A stretch of 64,000 bases of DNA from CAHJXG01 sp964235485 (GCA_964235485.1 CAXSAZ010000001.1:372001-436000), one strand, 5' to 3'; shown: positions 45,158-54,173, numbered from the stretch's first letter. Notes: a model not told the origin generated them from the sequence alone. Numbers and translations: made by a program.

Positions 45158-45883
45158 ATGAGCCGTAATCACCGGGTTGTGTCTGGCCGCGCCATGTTGG
45201 CTGCGGAGGCCATCGCCTACGACCGGCGGGGCCGCGGCGAGACCCGCGCCGAGAGGGAGGACTTCTCCGCCGTTGCGGACTTGATGGCAGTGATCGACGC
45301 CACGGCGGACGGCGCGCCTGTGATCCTCGTCGGGTGTTCGGAGGGTGGACGGATCGCCCTCGATGCGGCCCTTCGGCACCCATTACGCATCCGTGCCCTG
45401 ATCCTGATTGCGCCCTCCGTGACCGGCGCGCCCGAAGCGGTCTATCCGCCCGAAATCAAGGACACGCTGGCCCTGCTGAAAGAAGCCGAACAGGACGGCG
45501 ACCCGGACCGGGTGAGCGCGATCAAGGCGCGCCTTTGGCTGGACGGCCCGTTGGCACCCGAAGGTCGTGTCACCGGCGAGGCTCGTCGGCTGTTTCTTGA
45601 CATGCACGCCCTTGCGCTCCGGTCGCCGCCGACCGGGGGAAACCTTGATGTCGCGCCCGCCTTCGGCCGCTTGGGCGAGATATCGGCCCCAACGCTCGTG
45701 ATCTGGGGCGACCTCGAATTTTCCCACATCCAGGAACGATGCCGCCACGTCGCGGCCACGGTGCTGAGCGGGTCGGGCCATGAGCTGGCCGGCGCCGCCC
45801 ACCTGCCCAGCCTGGAGCGGCCGGCGGACATCACGGGCCTGATCGCGGAGTTTATCGACCGCTGCCCTGGCCGCCCGCCCTGA
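45158..45883 (+). CDS. Alpha/beta hydrolase, apparently truncated at the N-terminus
   Basis: A 241-residue hydrolase-fold protein. IAYDRRGRGET near residue 19 is the usual strand after the cap of the oxyanion loop, VGCSEGG holds the nucleophile Ser61, VIWGDLEF the acid position and SGSGHELAGAAHLP the histidine. The first strands and the HG oxyanion-hole motif that normally precede YDRRG by about 40 residues are missing; the N-terminus is only MSRNHRVVSGRAMLAAEA. It may be a degraded gene or an internal deletion product. Substrate unknown. Confidence 0.7.
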   Translation: MSRNHRVVSGRAMLAAEAIAYDRRGRGETRAEREDFSAVADLMAVIDATADGAPVILVGCSEGGRIALDAALRHPLRIRALILIAPSVTGAPEAVYPPEIKDTLALLKEAEQDGDPDRVSAIKARLWLDGPLAPEGRVTGEARRLFLDMHALALRSPPTGGNLDVAPAFGRLGEISAPTLVIWGDLEFSHIQERCRHVAATVLSGSGHELAGAAHLPSLERPADITGLIAEFIDRCPGRPP

Positions 45884-45901
45884 GCTGGCAAGACCGCCTC
45901 A

Positions 45902-46336
45902 ATGCCCCACACGACCAGCCTGCCGAATGGCTATGTGATCAGCGACGACCGCGCCCGCCTCGACATGGACCTCGTCCATGTCTCGCTGGCCGGCGAGTAC
46001 TGGGCGTTGGGCCGGCCACGCGCGCTGACGGAGCGCAGTTGGGCCAATTGCCTGTGCTTCGGCATCTATGCCCCGGACGGCGCCCAGGTCGGCTTCGGCC
46101 GGCTGCTCACCGATTACACCTTCCGTGCCCATCTCGCCGACGTATACGTCCTGCCGGCGGCGCGTGGGCTTGGCCTCGGGAAGGCCCTGGTGGAAACCAT
46201 GCTCGCGCATCCCGAACTCACGACCGTCCAGAACTGGACGCTGACGACGGCGGACGCACAAGGATTGTACGCCCAATACGGCTTCCGCCCGGGTGAGGCA
46301 AACCACAGGTGGATGACGTTGGACCGCAGCCCATAG
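45902..46336 (+). CDS. GNAT family N-acetyltransferase
   Basis: A 144-residue acetyl-CoA-dependent acetyltransferase. Acetyl-CoA-binding motif A is seen in DVYVLPAARGLGLGKALVETML (RGLGLGK), and the C-terminal LYAQYGFRPGEANHRWMTLDR is the usual GNAT ending. It follows the hydrolase by 18 bases on the same strand. Substrate cannot be inferred; similar small GNATs act on amines, amino acids or protein N-termini. Confidence 0.9.
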   Translation: MPHTTSLPNGYVISDDRARLDMDLVHVSLAGEYWALGRPRALTERSWANCLCFGIYAPDGAQVGFGRLLTDYTFRAHLADVYVLPAARGLGLGKALVETMLAHPELTTVQNWTLTTADAQGLYAQYGFRPGEANHRWMTLDRSP

Positions 46337-46498
46337 GGCGAAGCTCGGTTCAACCTGGAGTGCTGATCGGAAAGCAGGACTCTCGCGTAAGTTTAAGATG
46401 CTCCCGGGCCGGCCATCTTGGCGCGTTGCTTGCATCAAGGCTGTCGCTTTCACCGCAACGCGGCCCGTGCTGCCGGTTCTGCCGCCAAAGAGGTCAAG

Positions 46499-48109
46499 AT
46501 GACTGAAGCCCTTCCCGAGCCTGCGCCGCACCTCCTGTCCGGCCCGTCGCGCCGGCAATTCCTATATAAGCTCGGCGCCATCGGCGGGGTCGGCGCGGTC
46601 ATGGCGGGGCTGGAAGCGTTCGGCATGTCGGTGGCGTCGGCCCAGACCGCGCCGCCGGCCCTGACCGGATCGGGGACGGGCAAGCGGGTCGTCATCCTTG
46701 GCGCCGGGGTCGGCGGCATGACGGCTGCCTACGAATTGTCCAAGCTCGGCTACCAATGCCAGATCATCGAGGCGCGCGGCTTCGCCGGCGGCCGGTGCCA
46801 AACCGCCCGCGCCGGGTTCTCCCTGACCGAGCTGGGCGGCGAAGCGCAGCACTGCACGTTCGACGACGGCCAATACATCAACCACGGCCCGTGGCGCATC
46901 CCGTTCAACCACCAATCGACCCTGCACTACACCAAGGAGTTCGGGGTGCCGTTGGAGGTCATGGTCAACGACAACGACGCCTCCTACGTCCTGTTCGAGG
47001 GCGGCTCCGGCCCGCTCGCGGGCAAGCCGATGCGCAAGGCGCAGGTCGCGGCCGACATGCGCGGGCACACGGCGGAGCTGCTGGCCAAGGCGGTCCGTGG
47101 CGGCCAGCTCGACACGCCGATGAGCGCCGAGGACCGGGACATGTTCGTGTCCTACCTGGTGCGCGAAGGCTATCTGTCGTCCAAGGACCTGTCCTATTCC
47201 GGCGCGGACGGTCGCGGCTACGACCTGTGGCCCGGCGCGCTGACCGAGCCGGGGCCAGGCAAGCTCAGCACCCCGTTCCCCATGGCCGACGTGCTGCATT
47301 CCAAGGCGTGGCGCACGCTGCGCTCGGTCGCCGGGTTCACGCAGCAGCGCACCATGTTCCAGCCGGTGGGCGGCATGGACCGCATCGCCGCGGGCTTCGC
47401 GGCCAAGGTCGGGCACATGATCCAGTATGGCACGGTGGTCGAGCGGATCGGCCAGGACGACGGGGGCGTCGAGATCGCCTGGGTGGACAGCACGGGGCAG
47501 CGCGGCACGACCAAGGCCGATTACTGCGTGTGCACGATCCCGCTTTCGGTGCTGCGGCACATCGAGGCCGCGGTGCCGGATGCAATGAAGCAGGCGATGT
47601 CCGCGGTCGCCTACCAGCCGGTGGGCAAGATAGGGCTGCAGATGAAGCGGCGCTTCTGGGAAGAGGACCATTTCATCTACGGCGGCCACGTTTACACCGA
47701 CAACGAGGACATCGGCAGCATCTCGCTCCCGTCCTGGGGCTGGCAGGGCGCGAAGGGCACGGTGCTGGGCTACTACCAATTCGACGCGGCGGCGATCAAG
47801 GTGAGCGCCATGACCCCGGCCGAGCGGGCGGAGTTCGCCGCCGCGTTCGGCCAGAAGGTGTTCCCGCAATACCGGGAGAACGTGGAAAAATCCTTCTCGG
47901 TCGCCTGGCATCGGGTGCAGTACAACATGGGCGGCTGGGCCGAGTGGGACGAGGAAGGCCGGCGCACCGCCTACCCCGTGCTGTGCCAGCCCGCCGGGCG
48001 CATCTACCTGGCCGGCGAGCACCTCAGCTACCTGACGGGCTGGCAGGCCGGGGCCATCGAGTCGGCCTGGCTGCAGATCGCCAAGCTGCACCACCAAGCC
48101 AGTGCGTGA
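46499..48109 (+). CDS. Tat-exported flavin monoamine oxidase-family protein
   Basis: A 536-residue FAD amine oxidoreductase. The N-terminus has a twin-arginine signal (SRRQFLYKLGAIGGVGAVMA, ending near ASAQ at residue 50), so the folded flavoprotein is exported. The FAD Rossmann motif VVILGAGVGGMTAAYELSK and EARGFAGGRCQTARAGF follow; RIYLAGEHLSYLTGWQAGAIES is the C-terminal FAD site. The gene overlaps the start of a cytochrome c gene and precedes a secreted RidA. This resembles amine-oxidase-fold enzymes such as nicotine oxidoreductase NicA2, shown to pass electrons to cytochrome c rather than oxygen. Substrate unknown. Confidence 0.9.
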   Translation: MTEALPEPAPHLLSGPSRRQFLYKLGAIGGVGAVMAGLEAFGMSVASAQTAPPALTGSGTGKRVVILGAGVGGMTAAYELSKLGYQCQIIEARGFAGGRCQTARAGFSLTELGGEAQHCTFDDGQYINHGPWRIPFNHQSTLHYTKEFGVPLEVMVNDNDASYVLFEGGSGPLAGKPMRKAQVAADMRGHTAELLAKAVRGGQLDTPMSAEDRDMFVSYLVREGYLSSKDLSYSGADGRGYDLWPGALTEPGPGKLSTPFPMADVLHSKAWRTLRSVAGFTQQRTMFQPVGGMDRIAAGFAAKVGHMIQYGTVVERIGQDDGGVEIAWVDSTGQRGTTKADYCVCTIPLSVLRHIEAAVPDAMKQAMSAVAYQPVGKIGLQMKRRFWEEDHFIYGGHVYTDNEDIGSISLPSWGWQGAKGTVLGYYQFDAAAIKVSAMTPAERAEFAAAFGQKVFPQYRENVEKSFSVAWHRVQYNMGGWAEWDEEGRRTAYPVLCQPAGRIYLAGEHLSYLTGWQAGAIESAWLQIAKLHHQASA

Positions 48110-48512
48110 CGTGCCGGCCCGCGTCCTGATCGCCGGGTGTGCCCTCGCCGGCCTCCTGCTGGCCGGCCCCGTCCGGGCAGCCGACCCGGCGGCGGGGGAA
48201 GGGCTGTTCGTCGCCAACTGCTCGGCCTGCCACCAGCGCAACGGCCAGGGCATCCCGCAAGCCTTCCCCGCCTTGGCCGGCGACGCGCTGGTGCAGGACG
48301 ATCCGAAGCGGATCGTGGCCGTGTTGCTGAACGGCCGGGGCGGGATGCCGGCGTTCAAGGCGCAGCTCACCGACGAGCAGATCGCCGCCGTTGCCTCCTA
48401 TGTCCGCGGCGCCTGGGGCAACCATGCCGACCCGGTGCCGGCCAGCCTCGTGACGGCGGCGCGCACCGGGGCCGCGGCGCCCGCGGCGGACCGCATCCTG
48501 CAAGCCCATTGA
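48102..48512 (+). CDS. Periplasmic c-type cytochrome
   Basis: A 136-residue mono-haem cytochrome c with signal peptide (VLIAGCALAGLLLAGPVRA). Haem attachment is CSACH at residues 40-44 and the likely axial methionine is in GRGGMPAF near residue 82. The GTG at 48102 overlaps the end of the amine oxidase gene; a second GTG at 48111 is possible. Gene overlap and shared compartment make it the probable electron acceptor of the exported flavoprotein (inference). Confidence 0.9.
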   Translation: MRDVPARVLIAGCALAGLLLAGPVRAADPAAGEGLFVANCSACHQRNGQGIPQAFPALAGDALVQDDPKRIVAVLLNGRGGMPAFKAQLTDEQIAAVASYVRGAWGNHADPVPASLVTAARTGAAAPAADRILQAH

Positions 48513-49025
48513 ATGGAGCCTTTCGTGCCACGCCACCTGCCTGCAAGCATCGCGGCGCTCCTGCTGCTCGCGGCGTCCGCCGCGGGCGCACGGGCGGACG
48601 ACGTCATCCGCCACAAGCTGCCTTCCGATTTTCCGATCCTGTCCGCTGTCGAAATCCCGCCCGGCAAGACGCTTGTTTTCCTCAGCGGGGCGGGCGCCCC
48701 GGTCAGCGATCCCGCCGCCCCCGCCCGCAGCCTGGCGACCTATGGCGACACCCGGACGCAAACGGTCGGCACGCTGACCGCCATCGCCGCCACGCTCAAG
48801 GGTTTGGACCTGACGCCGGGCGACGTGGTCAAGATGACCGTGTTCCTGGTGGGCGACCCGGCAAAGGGCGGCCGGTTGGATTTCGACGGCTTCATGCAGG
48901 GCTACCGCCAGTTCTTCGGCGGCCCGGACCAGCCCCGGCTGCCCACCCGGTCCGTGGTGCAGGTCGCAGCCCTGGCGAACCCTGGCTGGCTCGTGGAGAT
49001 CGAGGTCACTGCGGTCCGGCCGTGA
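48513..49025 (+). CDS. Exported RidA/YjgF-family protein (imine deaminase type)
   Basis: A 170-residue RidA-family protein with a signal peptide (IAALLLLAASAAGARA). The body has FLSGAGAP, the TQTVGTLTAIAATLKGLDLTPGDVVKMTVFLV helix-strand region, and PTRSVVQVAALANPG with the conserved arginine (R146) that RidA enzymes use to hydrolyse enamines and imines. Its start follows the cytochrome stop with no gap. Secreted RidA proteins are less common than cytoplasmic ones; here it would hydrolyse imines released by the exported amine oxidase (inference). Confidence 0.9.
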   Translation: MEPFVPRHLPASIAALLLLAASAAGARADDVIRHKLPSDFPILSAVEIPPGKTLVFLSGAGAPVSDPAAPARSLATYGDTRTQTVGTLTAIAATLKGLDLTPGDVVKMTVFLVGDPAKGGRLDFDGFMQGYRQFFGGPDQPRLPTRSVVQVAALANPGWLVEIEVTAVRP

Positions 49026-49070
49026 GTCTTCGCGCCACCATCCCTGCAGCCGCCGCCGGCCACCCCGGCC

Positions 49071-50318
49071 TTATCCGTCACAATGGCGAGGGAGGTAGAT
49101 CCTGAACGTCGTGCCCAAGCCCGGCGCCGAGTCGATGCGCACATGGCCGTTGGACCGCTTGATGAAGTCGTACAACATCGACAAGCCTAACCCGGTACCT
49201 TGCCCGGTCGGCTTGGTGGTGAAGAATGGGTCAAAGGCCTTGGCGACCACCTCCGGCGCCATGCCGAATCCGGTGTCCGTCACGGCAATGGCGGCATACT
49301 GGCCGGCCCTCACGTCGCCATGCGCCTCGGCATACTCGGCGTCGAGTTCGGTGTTCACGGTTTCCACCGTGAGCCGCCCGCCGTTCGGCATGGCGTCGCG
49401 CGCGTTGATCGCGAGGTTCAGGATGGCGTTCTCAAGCTGGTTGGGGTCGCATAGCGTCGGCCAAAGCGCGTCGGCGAGCGTCATCTCCAGGCTGACCGCC
49501 GGTTCCAGGGTGCGGCGGAGCAGGTCCTCCATCCCGGACAGCAGCCGGTTCGCCTCGACCTGCTTGGAGTCGAGCGGCTGGCGGCGCGCAAACGTCAGCA
49601 GCCGCTGCGCCAGCGCCGCCGCACGCTCGGCCGATGTCGCGGCCAGCGCCGCGTAGCGGTCCAGCCCGTCCATGCGCCCGGCGGTGACCCGGAGCTGCAG
49701 CAGTTCCAGGTTGCCGATGATCCCGGTCAGGAGGTTGTTGAAGTCGTGCGCGATGCCGCCGGTCAACTGGCCGACCGCCTGCATCTTGCGCGACTGCCGC
49801 AGTTGTTCCTCCGCATGGGCCAGCGCCTCCGCCGCTTCCTTCTCCGCCGTGATGTGCCGCCCGCTGGCATAAACCAGCCCCTCGTCGGGCAGGGCGGCCC
49901 AGGCGACCCAGCGGCAGGAGCCGTCTTTGTGCCGCATACGGGCCTCGCAGTGCAGCGGGCTGTCGGCCGGGCCTGCGTCGAACGCGGCGGCGCTCACGGA
50001 GCGGTCGTCCGGATGTACGAAATCAAGATGGCTCCGTCCCAGGAGGTCGGCTGGCTGCCAGCCGAGAACCCGGGTCCAGGCCGGGTTGGCCGCACGGATG
50101 ATGCCCCGTCCGTCGCAAATCAGGAGCAGCTCCTGAGAGATGCGCCACACGCGGTCGTGGTGGCCCTGATCAAAGCATTCGCCGCAGTCGTCGGGGACGC
50201 CCATAGCCATGCACAGCAAGGACGGGCTGCGCTCAAGCCCGAAGCTGATTCGTTCGGCGCCAAAGCGCTCCCGTCCAGCCGCGGACGACGAAGCTTCCCA
50301 TTGAAGCAGGCCAGTCAT
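49071..50318 (-). CDS. PAS-domain hybrid-type sensor histidine kinase (soluble)
   Basis: A 415-residue histidine kinase without membrane helices. Residues 55-160 form a PAS domain (ISQELLLICDGRGIIRAANPAW, WVAWAALPDEGLVYASGRHI). The phosphorylation motif GGIAHDFNNLLTGIIGN gives His191, and ATP-binding boxes follow: NAILNLAINARDAMP (N), VTDTGFGMAPE (G1), DPFFTTKPTGQGTGLGLSML (F/G2). No receiver domain follows. The HDFNNLL variant is typical of PAS/PAC kinases linked to unpaired regulators. No response regulator is adjacent; phoB at 52713 is separated by two metabolic genes. Confidence 0.92.
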   Translation of the reverse strand: MTGLLQWEASSSAAGRERFGAERISFGLERSPSLLCMAMGVPDDCGECFDQGHHDRVWRISQELLLICDGRGIIRAANPAWTRVLGWQPADLLGRSHLDFVHPDDRSVSAAAFDAGPADSPLHCEARMRHKDGSCRWVAWAALPDEGLVYASGRHITAEKEAAEALAHAEEQLRQSRKMQAVGQLTGGIAHDFNNLLTGIIGNLELLQLRVTAGRMDGLDRYAALAATSAERAAALAQRLLTFARRQPLDSKQVEANRLLSGMEDLLRRTLEPAVSLEMTLADALWPTLCDPNQLENAILNLAINARDAMPNGGRLTVETVNTELDAEYAEAHGDVRAGQYAAIAVTDTGFGMAPEVVAKAFDPFFTTKPTGQGTGLGLSMLYDFIKRSNGHVRIDSAPGLGTTFRIYLPRHCDG

Positions 50319-50432
50319 CGCACCCTCACCAACTGCATGATCTCGACACTCAATTTATCGTGATAATACCGAAGGCCCCTGGATGTTCAACAAGGTTAAC
50401 GCCGTCGCTGACAAATCATGAAGCCTGGCGGA

Positions 50433-51398
50433 TCAGCCCGCCATGCCGTCCGTGCCGGCGCCGCAGATGACGGCACACACCCGCTCGCCCGGCCCTGGCC
50501 GGTAGGCTTCCGTGAGCAGGGCGGCCACCGCGGCGGCGCCGCCCAGCTCGGACGCCACGCCATGCTCGAACCACAGCCAGGCGGCGGCGTCCCGCATCGC
50601 CGGGTCGGACACGAGCACGACCTGCTCGACATGGCGCTGGACGATGCCGAAGTTGAGCGGGTCGGTGCTGCGCGGCGCCAAGGAGCCGGCGGCGGTCTCG
50701 ATCCGGTCGAGCGGCGCCGGGCGCCCGGCGTCCAGGCTGCGCCGCAGGGTGGCCGCCCCTTCCGGCTCGACGCCGACGATGCGGATGCCGGGCTTGACGG
50801 CGCGGGCGGCGATGGCGATGCCGCTGATCAGCCCGCCGCCGCCGACCGCGACCAACAGCGTGTCCACCTCCGGCGCGGCATCGAGGATTTCGGTCGCGAC
50901 CGTTCCTTGCCCGGCGATCACGGCCGGGTCGGCGAAGGGGTGGATGTAGGCCATGCCGCTCCGCGCGGCGTGGTGCAGCGCCGCCGCGTTGCTGTCGTCC
51001 CACGCTTCGCCCTCCACCACGACCTCGGCGCCCCAGGCCCGCAGCTTGCGGCGCTTCGCTTCGGGCGCGGTGACGGGGAGGAAGACGGTGGCCGGCACCC
51101 CCGCGATCCACCCGGCATAGGCCACGGCCAGCCCGTGATTGCCGCCGGACGCGGTGACCACGCCCCGCACCAGCGACGCGGGCGGCAAGGCGAGGACCAT
51201 GTTGCAGGCGCCCCTCGCCTTGAACGAGCCGGTGACCTGCAGCGATTCGAGCTTCAGCACCAACTGCGCCGCGACGGCCGCATGTCCCCGCGCCGGCGCC
51301 GCTTCCAGCATGGGCGTGCGGCGCACCCGGCCGCCGATCCGCTCCGCCGCGCGGCGTACGTCGTCGAGGGTGGGAACCGCGTCCGCTTGCCCGTTCAT
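50433..51398 (-). CDS. PLP-dependent threonine/serine dehydratase-family protein
   Basis: A 321-residue fold-type II PLP enzyme. The Schiff-base lysine is in VTGSFKARGACN, with SGGNHGLAVAYAG and GGGGLISGIAIAAR binding the cofactor phosphate. No C-terminal ACT regulatory domain is present, so this is the short catabolic or racemase-like type. Probably deaminates serine or threonine; serine/aspartate racemase or hydroxy-amino-acid lyase activity is possible. It follows the PhyH gene on the same strand by 25 bases. Confidence 0.9.
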   Translation of the reverse strand: MNGQADAVPTLDDVRRAAERIGGRVRRTPMLEAAPARGHAAVAAQLVLKLESLQVTGSFKARGACNMVLALPPASLVRGVVTASGGNHGLAVAYAGWIAGVPATVFLPVTAPEAKRRKLRAWGAEVVVEGEAWDDSNAAALHHAARSGMAYIHPFADPAVIAGQGTVATEILDAAPEVDTLLVAVGGGGLISGIAIAARAVKPGIRIVGVEPEGAATLRRSLDAGRPAPLDRIETAAGSLAPRSTDPLNFGIVQRHVEQVVLVSDPAMRDAAAWLWFEHGVASELGGAAAVAALLTEAYRPGPGERVCAVICGAGTDGMAG

Positions 51399-51423
51399 GG
51401 GCGCCTTGCCCCGCGCTGGCAGC

Positions 51424-52467
51424 TCATTCCGGCACTGCCCCCCGGCCGGAACGGAACGCCGGCTGCAGCGCCCGCCTGACGATCACGGCACGCATCGCCA
51501 TGCGACGCGCCGCGGCGTAGATCCCCGGCAAGTGGAACGCGACCTCGCGCACCGCCCGGTTCAGGCGCCGGTCCTGGTCGTGCAGCAGTCCAACCTTCAT
51601 GTCGCCGTGCAGCTTCATGTCCTGATTGCGGATTCTGCTATGGAATTGCAGCATGGCATCGCCTTCGCGCAGGTAATGGGCGGTCAGCGACGACCGCGAC
51701 ACGCCGGGCCGGCTGGACGGCAGGCTGCCATGCACCGTCAGCGAGTTCCAGAACAGCACGTCGCCCGTCCTCAGGAACGGGGCCGAGCAGGCAAGGCCAT
51801 GATCGCGGATCGCTTCCAGCATGGCCTGCTGGTAAACGTGATGGCCCGTTGCGAAGTTGTGCGCGCCGGCATTGCGCAAAGGCGCCATCGACCGGTGGCT
51901 GCCGGGGCAGACATAGAAGCGGCCGGCGCCGGCATCGATGTCCTCCAGCGCAAACCAGCCCGCGACGCAGCCGCCCAGCCCCGCGGCGCTGTCCTGGTAG
52001 TAGCTGTCCTGATGCGCCCAGGTGCCGGCCGGTGCCTCGAAGAACATGCTTTGGATCAGCTTCACCCGCTCGGCGCCGAGCAAGGCGGCGGTGGCCGCGG
52101 CTGTCGCGCCGTGCGTCAGGATGTCGAGCACCGCGTCCCGGAACCCACCCAGCGAGCGCGATCCGAGGTCCTGCACGTTGAAAATGGGGTTGGTCAAGAA
52201 TCCGTCCGCGTCGAACTCGTTGCGTTCGTAGCGCATGTTCTTCTGCCGCAGGATCGGGATCTTCGAGGCGCGCACGCTTGCGTCGAAACGGGCGCGGGCG
52301 CGGACGCAAAGCTCGGCTGGGATCAGGCCGCGCAACACGACGTAGCCCTCGGCGTCGTAGAACTCGCGCGCCCCGGCCATGTCGTTAGGCAGGAAGGAGG
52401 GCTGATCCTCGTTGAGCGTCTCGGGAATGCGCAATGCGGCGCCGGTCGGCGTGGTCGTGGTCAGCAT
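51424..52467 (-). CDS. Phytanoyl-CoA dioxygenase (PhyH)-family protein
   Basis: A 347-residue Fe(II)/2-oxoglutarate-dependent dioxygenase-like protein. FYDAEGYVVLRGLIPAELC is the family N-terminus; the metal site is HxD in TWAHQDSYYQDS, with the distal histidine in SLTVHGSLPSSR and an arginine for 2-oxoglutarate just after. DMKLHGDMKVG and the arginine-rich C-terminus are extra. Bacterial members hydroxylate diverse small molecules; substrate unknown. The 245-base gap to phoB (52468-52712) contains no gene I can support. Confidence 0.88.
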   Translation of the reverse strand: MLTTTTPTGAALRIPETLNEDQPSFLPNDMAGAREFYDAEGYVVLRGLIPAELCVRARARFDASVRASKIPILRQKNMRYERNEFDADGFLTNPIFNVQDLGSRSLGGFRDAVLDILTHGATAAATAALLGAERVKLIQSMFFEAPAGTWAHQDSYYQDSAAGLGGCVAGWFALEDIDAGAGRFYVCPGSHRSMAPLRNAGAHNFATGHHVYQQAMLEAIRDHGLACSAPFLRTGDVLFWNSLTVHGSLPSSRPGVSRSSLTAHYLREGDAMLQFHSRIRNQDMKLHGDMKVGLLHDQDRRLNRAVREVAFHLPGIYAAARRMAMRAVIVRRALQPAFRSGRGAVPE

Positions 52468-52712
52468 AGGAACCCCACAGTGTTGTTGAGGACACTATGG
52501 CCGTTGAGGCGGGCGCTGCCACGCTGTAAGCGTACTGTTCCGCGGGAACGGCGTCATGGCAGTGCAATTTCGCCCTGACCTGTCGCATCGGCGCGACGCC
52601 CCGTCTGGACGCCCCGTCTGCCCGCCCGCCCGTTTCCGGTGGCCCGCTTGGGACGGCGTCAGCGGGGCATGGCCGCCGACACGCTTCAAGGAGCCTCAAG
52701 CCGAGCGGGCCT

Positions 52713-53429
52713 TTAAATCTGCTCGGTGTCCAAGGCATACCCGGCGGCGCGCACGGTGCGCACCACGTCAAGCTCGCCTTCCCCGTTGATGCTTTTGCGC
52801 AGGCGCCGGATGTGCACATCCACGGTCCGCGGCTCCACATGGATGTCCGGCCCCCACACCGCGTTCAGCAGCTCCTCCCGCGAGAACACCCGGCGCGGGT
52901 GCTGCATCAGGAACTCCAGCAGCCGGAACTCGGTCGGCCCCAGGTGGATTGCGCGGTCGTTGCGGTGCACGCGGTGGGCAGACAGGTCCATGGTGATGTC
53001 GTGGAACACGTGCTGGCCCCGCACCGGCACGGCCCCGGCCCGGCGCAGCAGCGCCCGCATCCGGGCCAGCAGCGCGTCCATGTTGAACGGCTTGGTGATG
53101 TAGTCGTCGGCCCCGGTGTTCAGCCCGCGCACCGCGTCCTGATCCTCCGTCCGTGCCGTCACCATGATGACCGGCAGGTCGCGGGTGGCCGGGCGGCGGC
53201 GGATCTGCCGGCACACCTCGATGCCCGACATGACCGGCAGCATCCAGTCCAGCAGCACGATGTCGGGCGCGCCTTCCGCGATGCGGGTCAGCGCTTCCTG
53301 GCCATCAACCGCCTCCTCGACGCGGAAACCCTGCTTTTCCAGGTTGTAGCGCAGCATGGTCGCCAGCGCCGCCTCGTCCTCTACGACCAGGACATAGGGC
53401 TTGGACAGGCTGGCGGGCGTGGGCAGCAT
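52713..53429 (-). CDS. phoB: Phosphate regulon response regulator PhoB
   Basis: OmpR-class DNA-binding regulator activating phosphate-starvation genes at Pho boxes. The 238-residue protein has a receiver domain (VLVVEDEAALATML, phospho-acceptor Asp in VLLDWMLPVMSG, Lys in TKPFNMDALLAR) and a winged-helix domain (LGPTEFRLLEFLMQHPRRVFSREELL, DVHIRRLRKSI). Its ATG overlaps the phoU stop by one base (TGATG). No phoR kinase gene is beside it. It should bind the Pho box upstream of pstS (58105-58122). Confidence 0.95.
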   Translation of the reverse strand: MLPTPASLSKPYVLVVEDEAALATMLRYNLEKQGFRVEEAVDGQEALTRIAEGAPDIVLLDWMLPVMSGIEVCRQIRRRPATRDLPVIMVTARTEDQDAVRGLNTGADDYITKPFNMDALLARMRALLRRAGAVPVRGQHVFHDITMDLSAHRVHRNDRAIHLGPTEFRLLEFLMQHPRRVFSREELLNAVWGPDIHVEPRTVDVHIRRLRKSINGEGELDVVRTVRAAGYALDTEQI

Positions 53430-54160
53430 CAGCGGGACGCCGCGTCGTCGGGCAGGCGGACGCCGGCAAAGGCCGACCCGTCGCTTTTCGGCCGCTCGTC
53501 CCGCAGCGGCTCCCCGGTGACGGCGTAGTGTACGTGCTCGGCGATGTTGGTGGCGTGGTCGCCGATCCGCTCCAGGTTCTTGGCGATGAACAGCAGGTGC
53601 GTGCAGGGCGTGATGTTGCGCGCGTCCTCCATCATGTAGGTGACCAGCTCGCGGAAGATCGAGTTGTAGATCTCGTCGATGGCCAGGTCCGCCTGCCAGG
53701 ACTGCCGGGCCTTGTCGGCGTCGTTCTCCCCGATGGCGTCGATCACGAGCTTCAGGTTCTCCTGCACCAGGCGCGACATGTTGGCGATGCCCGTGAGGCT
53801 GAACGGCAAGCGGTGCTCGCCCAGCACGATGGAGCGCCGGGCGATGTTCTTCGCGTAGTCGCCGATCCGCTCCATCGCCGCGGTGATCTTCATGGCGCCG
53901 ACGACCTGCCGCAGGTCGTCGGCCATCGGCTGGCGCAGCGCCAACATGCGGATGATGAGCTGCTCGGCCTCGCGCTCCTGCGCATCGACTTGCAGGTCAA
54001 GCTCGACGGCCCGGGTGGCGATGCCCGCGTCCCCGTGCAGGATGGCGTCGGTGGCGAGCGCCACCTGGTTCTCCACCATGCCGCCCATCGCGGTCATCAG
54101 GCTGCGCAGGGCTTGCAGTTCCTGGCCGTAGCTTTTGACGATGTGCTGAGCCTCGGACAT
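53429..54160 (-). CDS. phoU: Phosphate signalling protein PhoU
   Basis: Peripheral protein linking the Pst transporter to the PhoR/PhoB system and limiting phosphate uptake. The 243-residue all-helical protein has two PhoU repeats, visible as RMLALRQPMADDLRQVVGAMKITAAMERIGDYAKNIARR (first repeat, residues 70-110) and FIAKNLERIGDHATNIAEHV (second). The ERIGDxAxNI metal-binding motif occurs twice. It follows pstB by 13 bases. Confidence 0.96.
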   Translation of the reverse strand: MSEAQHIVKSYGQELQALRSLMTAMGGMVENQVALATDAILHGDAGIATRAVELDLQVDAQEREAEQLIIRMLALRQPMADDLRQVVGAMKITAAMERIGDYAKNIARRSIVLGEHRLPFSLTGIANMSRLVQENLKLVIDAIGENDADKARQSWQADLAIDEIYNSIFRELVTYMMEDARNITPCTHLLFIAKNLERIGDHATNIAEHVHYAVTGEPLRDERPKSDGSAFAGVRLPDDAASR

Positions 54161-54173
54161 TGTGCTGTCCCTT

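Noticed and set aside
42252..45383. Long minus-strand open frame antisense to the molybdenum hydroxylase genes
   Set aside because: Same reason: low-complexity shadow of genes with clear domains on the plus strand.
52537..52549. GTTCC-GCG-GGAAC inverted repeat upstream of the PhyH gene
   Set aside because: Five-base arms in GC-rich DNA are expected by chance and no promoter elements are placed around it.
52556..52789. Possible 77-codon plus-strand gene between the PhyH gene and phoB
   Set aside because: Proline/arginine-rich, overlaps the end of phoB, and has no ribosome site or recognisable motif.
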